From Methanosalsum sp. (lineage in GTDB: Archaea; Halobacteriota; Methanosarcinia; Methanosarcinales; Methanosarcinaceae), in assembly GCA_007127385.1 (NCBI GenBank), contig SKZM01000123.1:1-7020 (forward strand): 7,020 bases of DNA, given 5' to 3'. The notes below the pieces were generated by a model that saw only the letters and a program-made list of their open reading frames with translations, ran no database searches and was not told where the DNA came from. The translations under genes and the position numbers were made by a program. Below are positions 1 through 6,483 of this stretch, one piece after another; the first letter of the stretch is position 1; the number at the start of each line of letters is the position of its first letter.

Positions 1-111
1 ATTATATAAACATATCGAATCAATCATACATACTTAATATAATTTTTTTTAGATTTATTTAATAATAAGAACCAATAGAGACAATTAAGTTAAGAACATA
101 TATCTAAATAA

Positions 112-145
112 TTTTAATATGTATAAATAAGTATATATATTAAAA
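112..145. repeat. AT-only imperfect palindrome upstream of mtaC
   Basis: The left arm TTTTAATATGTATA (112-125) and the right arm TATATATATTAAAA (132-145) pair over 14 positions with one G-T mismatch, around a 6-base centre at 126-131. It lies about 20 to 50 bases upstream of the best TATA candidate for mtaC, where an archaeal activator or repressor could bind as a dimer. The surrounding sequence is extremely AT-rich, so chance symmetry is easier here than usual. A regulatory role is inference. Confidence 0.4.
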
Positions 146-161
146 AAAGGCAATAGTTATA

Positions 162-173
162 TTTATATATAAT
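162..173 (+). promoter_or_regulatory. candidate TATA box of the mtaCB operon
   Basis: TTTATATATAAT fits the archaeal box A pattern. Transcription would start about 25 bases further on, near 190-195, giving a leader of roughly 105 bases that opens with the hairpin at 192-215. Long leaders are known for mtaCB operons in Methanosarcina. Several other AT-rich stretches in 1-180 could serve equally well, so the exact box is uncertain, and no purine-rich BRE stands out. Confidence 0.35.
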
Positions 174-191
174 AAGTTCTAATCTTTTATC

Positions 192-215
192 AGAGATTTC
201 TATTCAGGAATCTCT
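192..215 (+). promoter_or_regulatory. hairpin 1 in mtaC leader
   Basis: AGAGATTTC (192-200) pairs with GGAATCTCT (207-215) over 9 base pairs, including one G-U pair, with a 6-base loop TATTCA. It lies in the presumed 5' untranslated region, well upstream of the mtaC ribosome binding site at 284-290. It is not followed by a T-tract, so it does not look like a terminator. It may stabilise the transcript or bind a regulator. Confidence 0.5.
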
Positions 216-240
216 ACGAGTAGATTGGAAAATTTAAAAG

Positions 241-263
241 AGGCCATGAACCCGCATGGACCT
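241..263 (+). promoter_or_regulatory. hairpin 2 in mtaC leader
   Basis: AGGCCATG (241-248) pairs with CATGGACCT (255-263) over 8 base pairs with one bulged A at 260 and the loop AACCCG. It is the only GC-rich stretch in the first 280 bases, which makes chance formation less likely. It ends about 20 bases before the mtaC ribosome binding site AAGGGAG (284-290), so it could affect translation or message stability. Confidence 0.5.
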
Positions 264-297
264 CAGACTATATAAATAAACGAAAGGGAGTATTGGC

Positions 298-1062
298 ATG
301 ATAGAAGTAAAACCCAGTGATATTCTGGTACGATACAATGTAAAATTGGAAAAGGAAATGGCACCGGAAGAGGCTGCTGCAGAACTTTATCCAAAAGATG
401 AGCCAGTTCGCTCGATTGCACAGGCAATCTTTGAGGGCGATGAAGATGAAGTTATTGCAGGTCTTGATAAGGCTATAAGTGGCGGAAAGGATCCAATTGA
501 TCTTATCCAGGATCTGATGACAGGAATGAACGTTGTCAGCAAGTTATATGATGACGGTGTAATATTCCTGCCAAACGTCATGATGTCTGCAGATGCAATG
601 TTAGAGGGCATCGATTACTGTAAGTCCAAATCAAGCAAGACCCATGAGGCAAAAGGTAAAATCGTCTGCCATGTGGCAGAGGGTGATGTACACGACATCG
701 GTAAAAATATCGTTGCTGCATTACTAAGAGCAGCCGGATATGATGTAGTGGACCTTGGAAGAGATGTTCCTGTAGAGGAAGTTATCTCTGCTGTCAAGAA
801 AGAGAAACCTCTGATGCTGACCGGTACAGCCCTGATGACAACCACTATGTTCGCTTTCAAACAGATCAATGACAGACTGGTTGAGAGTGGTGTAAAGGTC
901 CCATTCCAGTGCGGTGGCGGAGCAGTCAATCAGGACTTTGTGGAACAGTATGAACTCGGAGTATATGGCGAGGAAGCAAATGATGCTGTAAAGATGGCCA
1001 ATGCTATACTCAAGAGTGGTGGAGATATTGGTAAGCTGAGAGATCAGTTCCATCAACATTAA
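298..1062 (+). CDS. mtaC: methanol-specific corrinoid protein MtaC
   Basis: This cytoplasmic corrinoid protein accepts the methyl group of methanol from MtaB and presents it to the methylcobamide:CoM methyltransferase MtaA, the first step of methanogenesis from methanol. It has 254 residues, against 258 in Methanosarcina barkeri MtaC as I recall it. A helical cap domain spans about residues 34-118, including LPNVMMSADAMLEG. A Rossmann-type B12-binding domain follows at about 119-240. The corrinoid-binding motif D130-x-H132-x-x-G135 is intact; H132 is the lower axial cobalt ligand, equivalent to His136 in M. barkeri. Further corrinoid-loop segments are TGTAL (175-179) and CGGGA (205-209). The start ATG has AAGGGAG seven bases upstream. 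The gene is cotranscribed with mtaB, which begins 12 bases after the stop. A methylamine or other methylthiol corrinoid protein is unlikely given the partner gene. Confidence 0.96.
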   Translation: MIEVKPSDILVRYNVKLEKEMAPEEAAAELYPKDEPVRSIAQAIFEGDEDEVIAGLDKAISGGKDPIDLIQDLMTGMNVVSKLYDDGVIFLPNVMMSADAMLEGIDYCKSKSSKTHEAKGKIVCHVAEGDVHDIGKNIVAALLRAAGYDVVDLGRDVPVEEVISAVKKEKPLMLTGTALMTTTMFAFKQINDRLVESGVKVPFQCGGGAVNQDFVEQYELGVYGEEANDAVKMANAILKSGGDIGKLRDQFHQH

Positions 1063-1071
1063 GAGGTGATC
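1063..1071 (+). promoter_or_regulatory. ribosome binding site that fixes the mtaB start
   Basis: GAGGTGATC is a full match to the complement of the archaeal 16S rRNA 3' tail. It ends 3 bases before ATG 1075. An in-frame GTG at 1066 lies inside this site and is therefore an unlikely start. Starting at 1075 also brings the zinc-ligand residue numbers into exact register with M. barkeri MtaB. Confidence 0.85.
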
Positions 1072-1074
1072 AAA

Positions 1075-2463
1075 ATGACAGTTAAAAGATTTACTAAGAT
1101 GGCCTATGGCAGTGCCGACGAAATGGTTTTTGGAAAATCTCCAAAACCTGTTAAAGCAGGACTTGGTCTTGAGATCGGTGCAGGATATACCACCCCAGAG
1201 GTGAACTATGCTCCAAGACCTGCTGCAGGTGAATCCAAGGATAAGCTTGTCAGGGAATATGAAAAGATCACAACAGACATAATGTCCAGAATGGTCCAGG
1301 TAGGATTCCCGGCAGTTGTTCTGGAAACTGAACATGTCCAGCAGATGACCAACAACCCCAAGTGGGGTGGAGAAGTAGCACATGCCCAGAAAACCATTAT
1401 GGAAGAGTTCCATGAAGAGTATGGTATTAAATGTGCACTAAGACACACACCAGGTGACATCCGTGAGGACCGTGACTACCTTGAATTAAGGGGTGACAAA
1501 TATTCAGTGCTCATGGAAGCATTTGATGAAGTTGCTTCAAAGGGAGCCGACCTGCTGTCCATTGAGACAATGGGAGGTAAAGAGGTATTTGACCATGCGA
1601 TCCTGAGAAACGACATGCAGGGTGTACTGTATGGTATTGGATGTCTGGGTGCAATGGATATGGAATATATCTGGCAGGATATTGTAAAAGTTGCAAAGAA
1701 GAACAATGTTGTTGCAGCCGGTGACACAGACTGTGCCCAGGCAAACACTGCTATGTTTATAGCAGGTGGTCTGCTTGACAAGAACCTTGCCCACACCCTG
1801 GCAATCATTGCCCGTTCTATTGCAGCTTCCAGATCTCTGGTTGCATATGAAGCAGGTGCAACAGGTCCAGGAAAGGACTGTGGTTATGAGAACACAATTG
1901 TCAAGTCAATAGCAGGTGTACCCATATCCCAGGAAGGTAAGACCTCAACTGACGCCCACTCAGATGTGGTCGGTAACCTGATCATGCAGTGCTGTGATCT
2001 GTGGTCCAACGAATCCGTTGAATACCACGCAGAATTTGGTGGTACATCAGTTCAGTGCTGGGCAGAAACCCTTGGATACGACTGTGCACTGATGAATGTT
2101 GCACTCAAGTCCGGCAATGAAAAAATCTTGCGGGACATGCTTGTTGCTTCTGACAAATTCAGAGATCCACAGGGCTATATCCTTGCATACGACAATGCCT
2201 TCAAGATAGGTCAGGCAATTGCAAAGGACGGGGATAACCTGTACCTGCGTGCAAAGAACGCAGCTCTGGAATGCTGCAAGCTTCTTGACCAGGGTAAGAA
2301 GGGCAACCTTGAACTGACCAGGTTTGAAGACAATGCACTTGGAAAAGCAAAGGCAGATCTGGAAGCCCTTACAGATGACAAGGATCAGTTCATGAACGAC
2401 TCCATGGAGAAATATAAATCAGAGGTCAAGGTCTTCCGTCCTGAGAAGAACTATGGACTCTGA
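1075..2463 (+). CDS. mtaB: methanol:corrinoid methyltransferase MtaB
   Basis: This cytoplasmic zinc enzyme activates methanol and transfers its methyl group to the Co(I) corrinoid of MtaC, forming the MtaBC complex. From ATG 1075 it has 462 residues, close to the usual length of about 460, and is a single TIM-barrel domain. The three zinc ligands known from M. barkeri MtaB are present at the same numbers: E164 in SIETMGG, C220 in GDTDCAQANTAM and C269 in GPGKDCGYEN. Other conserved stretches are VLETEHVQQM (residues 82-91), ALRHTPGDIRE and EFGGTSVQCW. It follows mtaC with a 12-base gap and a strong ribosome binding site, as expected for subunits made in similar amounts. A hairpin terminator lies about 35 bases after the stop. 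Nothing is truncated or missing. Confidence 0.97.
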   Translation: MTVKRFTKMAYGSADEMVFGKSPKPVKAGLGLEIGAGYTTPEVNYAPRPAAGESKDKLVREYEKITTDIMSRMVQVGFPAVVLETEHVQQMTNNPKWGGEVAHAQKTIMEEFHEEYGIKCALRHTPGDIREDRDYLELRGDKYSVLMEAFDEVASKGADLLSIETMGGKEVFDHAILRNDMQGVLYGIGCLGAMDMEYIWQDIVKVAKKNNVVAAGDTDCAQANTAMFIAGGLLDKNLAHTLAIIARSIAASRSLVAYEAGATGPGKDCGYENTIVKSIAGVPISQEGKTSTDAHSDVVGNLIMQCCDLWSNESVEYHAEFGGTSVQCWAETLGYDCALMNVALKSGNEKILRDMLVASDKFRDPQGYILAYDNAFKIGQAIAKDGDNLYLRAKNAALECCKLLDQGKKGNLELTRFEDNALGKAKADLEALTDDKDQFMNDSMEKYKSEVKVFRPEKNYGL

Positions 2464-2498
2464 TCCTTGCTAGAACCTGTATTTCCTACCAGAAGAAA

Positions 2499-2530
2499 AA
2501 CTGCAATCCTGATGGATTGCAGTTATTATA
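2499..2530 (+). terminator. hairpin terminator of mtaCB
   Basis: AACTGCAATCC (2499-2509) and GGATTGCAGTT (2514-2524) form an 11-base-pair perfect stem with the 4-base loop TGAT. A T/A-rich tail (TATTATATATTT) follows. It lies 36 bases after the mtaB stop and is the strongest hairpin in the window, which indicates that the operon ends here. Confidence 0.75.
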
Positions 2531-2810
2531 TATTTCTGGCAATAAATTTAATTTTGAATTTAATAGAAATTTCTATGTACATTATTACTATCAGGCGAAT
2601 TGTAGCAATAAATACGGTTCAATCTTCTTTGTATATGTTATGAGCTATTAATGAGTGGGAGCTATCTGAAAACAGACGAATGGATAACAAATTGCTTTAT
2701 ACCAATTAGCTGATGTATATCAATGTGAGATAGCTATATCATTGTTTTTTTGTTACTGAGATCATGATATTATATTTACATTTTTATTATATGGTTACCT
2801 TATACTTATA
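2531..2810. other. intergenic region without a supported gene
   Basis: No convincing coding sequence lies between the mtaCB terminator and the next ribosome binding site. The region does contain symmetric elements. AGCTATCT (2660-2667) is complementary to AGATAGCT (2728-2735). ATAGCTAT (2730-2737) is self-complementary. CAATG (2721-2725) and CATTG (2740-2744) pair just ahead of a run of seven T at 2745-2751. GAGCTAT occurs twice, at 2642 and 2659. TATA-like stretches at 2768-2776 and 2782-2791 are candidate promoters for the HyuA-like gene. The elements could be operators or part of a small transcript; the sequence does not decide. Confidence 0.4.
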
Positions 2811-2822
2811 GGAGTGAAATTT

Positions 2823-4763
2823 ATGCAATACAGTCTGGGTATAGATGCAGGAGGCACATATACTGATGCCATTATAGTAAGAGATTCTGACGGCTCGATA
2901 GTCGAATATAACAAATCAATGACAACATACCCTGATATGCTTGAAGGAATAGAGAACGCAATAGACGGACTTGACCCTTCAATGCTTTCAGATGTGCATC
3001 TTGTTTCTGTATCTACTACTCTGGCAACAAATACTGTACTTGAAGGGACCGGTGATCCAGTGGCTCTGATTCTGCTGGGAGATCATCCTCACAGGGAATA
3101 CCCTGCAGCAGATATCCTGCATTCCGGTGGCGGACATGATAGTAATGGTGAGGAACTCGAATCCCTTGATCCTGATCATATACGATCATTTGTCAAAAAG
3201 ACAAAGAACAGGGTTTCTGCTTTTGCAGTATCATCTTATTTTAGTATACGCAATCCTGAACATGAGCTGAAGGCAAAGGAAATTGTTCAGGAGATAACGA
3301 ATATGCCAGTGGTATGCGGCCATGAACTGTCTCAGGATATTGGAGTATATGAACGGGCAGTAACCGCCACCCTCAATGCCCGTCTCATTCCCATAACCCA
3401 GAAATTCATACAGGCAACCATCTCGGCAGTGAAAAACCGCGGAATTGATGCCCGGATGTTGATGCTCAAATGTGATGGGTCGGTGATAGGGATCAAAGAC
3501 GCACTTGAAAGACCTATAGAAACTATTTTTTCAGGTCCTGCTGCAAGTCTGATAGGGGCATCTTTTCTTACCGGACTGGACACATGTGCCGTCATTGATG
3601 TGGGAGGTACCAGTACAGATGTATCCATTCTGTCAAAAGGCGTACCTGAACTGAGCGAGACTGGTGCTGTTGTTGGGGGCTGGAAAACCCGGGTCCGGGC
3701 TACAAAAATGGAAACATCTGCGATGGGGGGAGACAGCCATATCTGGGTTAAGGACCGGAAGGTTTTCGTAGGTCCAAAAAGGGTTATCCCTCTATGCTAT
3801 GCTGCTGTTAAATATCAGGGCTTTCTGGAAAAACTCAAACGTGATCAGCCCACTCCAAGAAGTACACTTGATGAGAATATCCAGCCAACGAAATTCTTTG
3901 TAAGGACTGGAAGGGAAGCAGGGGAGCTGACCACTTCTGAGAAGAATCTTTTTAGGGTTATAGGTGATGATCCTCTCTCCTTTGGAGATATTGCAAATCT
4001 AACCTCAAAACCTCCTGCTTCACAGGTGATGGATGCACTGATCAGAAAGAGGCTGGTTCAGGCTATCGGTTTCACCCCAACAGATGTTCTCCATGTCCTT
4101 GGAGAATATACACAATGGAGCAGGGATGCTTCACTTGCTGGAGCTGACAGGATATCCAAAATGGCCCACATGCAGAAATACGAATTCTGTACCTATGTGA
4201 AGAAAAGATTCACCCAAAACATGGCATACCATCTGCTGACCTTTATGCTGCCAATGATCCCGTGTGAGGGAATTGAGGAAATGCTTTCTGAAAGTGAACA
4301 TGTACGGTTCAAACTGGATTTGCCTGTTGTACTCCTTGGAGGACCTGTGAAAGCATATGATCAGGACCTGAAAAATATAATTGATGCTGATATCACTGTC
4401 CCAGAATTTGCTCATGTTGGTAATGCTGCAGGCGCACTTTTTGGAAAAGGGATCAAAAGAGTTGAGATAATGATCAAACCTGAATCCCTCACCCTTCCCG
4501 ATGAGAACTTTTTAGTATTTTCAAATGTTGGAAGATACAAATTTGATGATTATATCCAGGCACTTGATTTTGCAAGAAACCATGGACGGGATATCGTATC
4601 CAGATACATGTCAGAATGCGGATTCAATGATGATCAGATTGAAATTAAAACAAAAGAGAAAAGACTATCACCCGAAGGTTGGCCCCATCCTCCAATGGAG
4701 ACCCATGTTGTGGTGGTGGGTGTGGGAATTCCTGATATCGGAAAAAGTAAATCAGAGCGGTAG
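2823..4763 (+). CDS. hydantoinase/oxoprolinase-family (HyuA-like) ASKHA ATPase
   Basis: This 646-residue protein belongs to the HyuA family, whose members use ATP in the opening of hydantoin or oxoproline rings or in acetone-type carboxylation. The substrate here is unknown. The N-terminal nucleotide-binding motif is GIDAGGTYTD (residues 6-15). The second phosphate loop is DVGGTSTD (259-266), preceded by SGPAAS (237-242). An adenosine-type motif LLGGPV (504-509) precedes HVGNAAGA (531-538). Residues 375-435 form a helical segment with GFTPTDVLHVLG, as in other HyuA proteins. There are no CxxC pairs, iron-sulfur motifs, signal peptide or membrane segments. Start ATG 2823 has GGAGTGA five bases upstream; GTG 2814 lies inside that site. 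No HyuB-type partner is nearby, whereas classical hydantoinases and acetone carboxylases are multisubunit. The stop is TAG, noteworthy in a lineage that often uses pyrrolysine. A role with mtaCB is only suggested by proximity. Confidence 0.85.
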   Translation: MQYSLGIDAGGTYTDAIIVRDSDGSIVEYNKSMTTYPDMLEGIENAIDGLDPSMLSDVHLVSVSTTLATNTVLEGTGDPVALILLGDHPHREYPAADILHSGGGHDSNGEELESLDPDHIRSFVKKTKNRVSAFAVSSYFSIRNPEHELKAKEIVQEITNMPVVCGHELSQDIGVYERAVTATLNARLIPITQKFIQATISAVKNRGIDARMLMLKCDGSVIGIKDALERPIETIFSGPAASLIGASFLTGLDTCAVIDVGGTSTDVSILSKGVPELSETGAVVGGWKTRVRATKMETSAMGGDSHIWVKDRKVFVGPKRVIPLCYAAVKYQGFLEKLKRDQPTPRSTLDENIQPTKFFVRTGREAGELTTSEKNLFRVIGDDPLSFGDIANLTSKPPASQVMDALIRKRLVQAIGFTPTDVLHVLGEYTQWSRDASLAGADRISKMAHMQKYEFCTYVKKRFTQNMAYHLLTFMLPMIPCEGIEEMLSESEHVRFKLDLPVVLLGGPVKAYDQDLKNIIDADITVPEFAHVGNAAGALFGKGIKRVEIMIKPESLTLPDENFLVFSNVGRYKFDDYIQALDFARNHGRDIVSRYMSECGFNDDQIEIKTKEKRLSPEGWPHPPMETHVVVVGVGIPDIGKSKSER

Positions 4764-4799
4764 ATAAATTATTTAACACAATAATTTAATATTTTCAGC

Positions 4800-4839
4800 A
4801 AAAGCAGGTTATGAGCACGATAAATGACCGGCTTTTTTT
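4800..4839 (+). terminator. probable terminator after the HyuA-like gene
   Basis: AAAAGCAGGT (4800-4809) pairs with ACCGGCTTTT (4827-4836) with a single internal mismatch and a 17-base loop. A run of seven T spans 4833-4839. It lies 37 bases after the TAG stop and 20 bases before the start of the next gene. The loop is long for an efficient hairpin, so partial read-through into the WrbA gene is possible. A TATA-like stretch at about 4783-4793 could instead start a separate WrbA transcript inside the hairpin. Confidence 0.55.
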
Positions 4840-4859
4840 AAATTTATTGGGGGTTTGAA

Positions 4860-5471
4860 ATGAAGATAAACGTGATATTTCACAGTATACACGGCCATAT
4901 ATACAGAATGGCAGAAGCCGTGGTCGAAGGTGCAGCAGAGGTCGAAGGCAGTGATGTCAGGCTGATGCAGGTTGAGGAAACCTTATCAGAGGAGGTTTTA
5001 GAGAAGGTGGGAGCAAACGAGACCAAAAGAATGTTCTCCCACATCCCTGTTGCAACAGTGGATAATCTTGCAGAGGGTGATGCAACAATATTTGGCGTGC
5101 CGACCAGGTATGGCATGATGACCGCCCAGATGAGGGCTTTTCTGGATTCAACCGGGAGTTTGTGGCAGAAAGGTGCACTTGTTGGCAAGGTTGGAAGTGT
5201 ATTTACATCCACGGCAACCCAGCACGGCGGCCAGGAAACAACCATTCTCAACTTTCATACAACCCTGCTGCATCATGGAATGATTATAGTCGGAGTTCCT
5301 TACTCAGTACCGGGAATATCTGTAATGGATGAGATGAGCGGTGGTGGTCCGTATGGTGCTTCTACCATCGCAGCACCTGACGGTAGCAGATATCCCAGTG
5401 AGAATGAACTCTCAGTGGCACGGTTTCAGGGAAGGCATGTGGCAGAGATCACCAAAAGAATGGTGAAATGA
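4860..5471 (+). CDS. wrbA: WrbA-like flavodoxin-fold NAD(P)H:quinone oxidoreductase
   Basis: This is a 203-residue soluble flavoprotein of the WrbA family (type IV quinone oxidoreductases), which bind FMN, form tetramers and reduce quinone-like acceptors with two electrons from NAD(P)H. Family features are in order: the FMN phosphate loop at residues 9-18 ([10 protein letters not shown]), [19 protein letters not shown] (81-99) over the flavin, [13 protein letters not shown] (116-128), and [11 protein letters not shown] (161-171). The length is typical of the family (about 200). Start ATG 4860 has a G-run (4849-4853) six bases upstream, a weaker site than those of its neighbours. Methanogens lack classical quinone respiration apart from methanophenazine, so the true acceptor may be different; redox defence or supply of low-potential electrons are both possible. 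It follows the HyuA-like gene after 96 bases containing a hairpin with a T-tract. Confidence 0.9.
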   Translation: MKINVIFHSIHGHIYRMAEAVVEGAAEVEGSDVRLMQVEETLSEEVLEKVGANETKRMFSHIPVATVDNLAEGDATIFGVPTRYGMMTAQMRAFLDSTGSLWQKGALVGKVGSVFTSTATQHGGQETTILNFHTTLLHHGMIIVGVPYSVPGISVMDEMSGGGPYGASTIAAPDGSRYPSENELSVARFQGRHVAEITKRMVK

Positions 5472-5707
5472 GATTTTGATGGGCAATATCAATTTCTGTG
5501 AAATTCTCCGGTTGCAGTCTGGTATGTATTTATGAATTCAGCAGTTGGTATAAATCACTCATTGTATGGATATGATACAGTACCTTCGGTGTAATAATCA
5601 ATGATGTTCAGGTATGGACTGGCTGCATTTTTATCCGTAAAGGTAATGGTTGTTATCTGAACAATTTATTATATTACTTGGTAGCCAATTTTCAATAATA
5701 AATAACA

Positions 5708-5718
5708 TTTAATATATC
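5708..5718 (+). promoter_or_regulatory. candidate TATA box for the isomerase-regulator pair
   Basis: TTTAATATATC lies about 42 bases before ATG 5755 and would start transcription near 5738, just ahead of the ribosome binding site AGGAGA (5743-5748). The rest of the 5472-5754 gap holds only weak elements: a 6-base-pair hairpin AATTTC/GAAATT (5491-5505) without a T-tract, TGTAT/ATACA (5563-5579), and TTGTT/AACAA (5650-5664) followed by an AT-rich tail. No small gene with a ribosome binding site was seen there. Confidence 0.35.
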
Positions 5719-5754
5719 ATAGCAGCTACACCAATTAGATTCAGGAGAATTTCA

Positions 5755-6483
5755 ATGATCGGTATTTCAACGTATGCATATCGCCAGCTGTCCCTTTATC
5801 AGGCACTGGAAATTATTGAAAAAAAGGTCAGTTGTGCAGAGATATTTTCTGAAGGTCCACACGACCTTCTAAAGGATTCAGAAACTCCTCTCTCGTTTAA
5901 TCTCAAATATGCAGTCCATGCACCCTGCACTGATCTTAACATAGCATGCATAAGGGAGCCTATACGCAGAGCAAGTGTGGAACTTGTAGGGCAGATGCTG
6001 GATGCATGTCATAGGATAGAGGCAGGTGTGATGGTTCTGCATCCCGGTTATTTCACCTATTCCAGTGATATTGCACAGGCCCTTGATTCGCTTAGCAGAT
6101 CACTTGAAGAAATGGAGGCATTTACAGAGGAAACCGATGTAAAGATATGTATTGAAAATATGCCAGCCGACTGGAACTGTTTTGTTTTCCGGTATCCAGA
6201 TCTGGATCTGAAGACTCATCATCTTGCACTTGATATAGGGCATGCGGCAACAACCGGAAGACTGGATGAGTTTCTGGAGATGCCGGTATCTCATTTTCAT
6301 ATACATGACAACAACGGACTGTCTGATGAACATCTTCCGGTTGGATCAGGAAGTATCGATTTTAAAGCTATAGGCAGTGCATTGAGAAATAACAGGGCAA
6401 TGAAAATACTGGAACATCATTCAGATGAGGATGTAATGTTGAGCCTTGAGTCAATTGAGAAGAAAGGTATGGTCCTGGCATGA
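5755..6483 (+). CDS. TIM-barrel sugar-phosphate isomerase/epimerase-like protein
   Basis: This 242-residue cytoplasmic protein belongs to the AP-endonuclease-2/xylose-isomerase-like TIM-barrel superfamily (sugar phosphate isomerases/epimerases). The substrate cannot be read from the sequence. Candidate metal and catalytic residues fall at strand ends as expected: E29, H55 in VHAPC, H96 in LHPGYF, E134 in IENMP, D160 and H163 in DIGHA, H182, H184 and D185 in HFHIHDNNG, H193 in HLPVGSGSID, and E220. The DIGHA and HIHDNxG...HLPxGxGxID patterns favour the isomerase/epimerase branch over DNA-repair endonuclease IV. It is somewhat short (relatives are often 250-290 residues) but looks complete. Start ATG 5755 has AGGAGA six bases upstream. 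Its stop overlaps the start of the regulator gene in an ATGA arrangement, so the two are probably translated together and functionally linked. Confidence 0.82.
   Translation: MIGISTYAYRQLSLYQALEIIEKKVSCAEIFSEGPHDLLKDSETPLSFNLKYAVHAPCTDLNIACIREPIRRASVELVGQMLDACHRIEAGVMVLHPGYFTYSSDIAQALDSLSRSLEEMEAFTEETDVKICIENMPADWNCFVFRYPDLDLKTHHLALDIGHAATTGRLDEFLEMPVSHFHIHDNNGLSDEHLPVGSGSIDFKAIGSALRNNRAMKILEHHSDEDVMLSLESIEKKGMVLA

Noticed and set aside
246..275. Nine-codon leader peptide in the mtaC leader (ATG 246 to TAA)
   Set aside because: The purine run before it is only two bases from the ATG, and the ATG forms part of the stem of hairpin 2; no codon bias suggests attenuation.
268..280. TATA-like CTATATAAATAAA next to mtaC
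   Set aside because: It would start transcription at or after the ATG, which would remove the clear ribosome binding site AAGGGAG at 284-290.
1066..1077. GTG start three codons upstream of the mtaB ATG
   Set aside because: The GTG is part of the ribosome binding site GAGGTGATC; ATG 1075 also gives exact residue register for E164, C220 and C269.
724..1413. 229-codon open frame on the minus strand across the mtaC-mtaB junction
   Set aside because: It is antisense to two highly conserved genes, its translation resembles no family, and it has no ribosome binding site; it reflects codon bias on the other strand.
2512..2643. 43-codon hydrophobic open frame after mtaB
   Set aside because: It begins inside the terminator hairpin and has no ribosome binding site; hydrophobic residues are expected from translating AT-rich DNA.
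2814..2825. GTG start for the HyuA-like gene
   Set aside because: The GTG falls within the ribosome binding site GGAGTGA; ATG 2823 has good spacing and puts the GIDAGGT motif at the usual distance from the N-terminus.
4525..4767. 80-codon open frame in another + frame within the 3' end of the HyuA-like gene
   Set aside because: The main frame continues intact through this stretch with HyuA-like C-terminal sequence, so this is a shadow frame and not a frameshifted gene.
2701..5738. Repeated 9-mer ACCAATTAG at 2701-2709 and 5730-5738, upstream of two genes
   Set aside because: The distances to the genes differ (over 110 bases versus 17), and one such match between two AT-rich gaps of this size is expected by chance.
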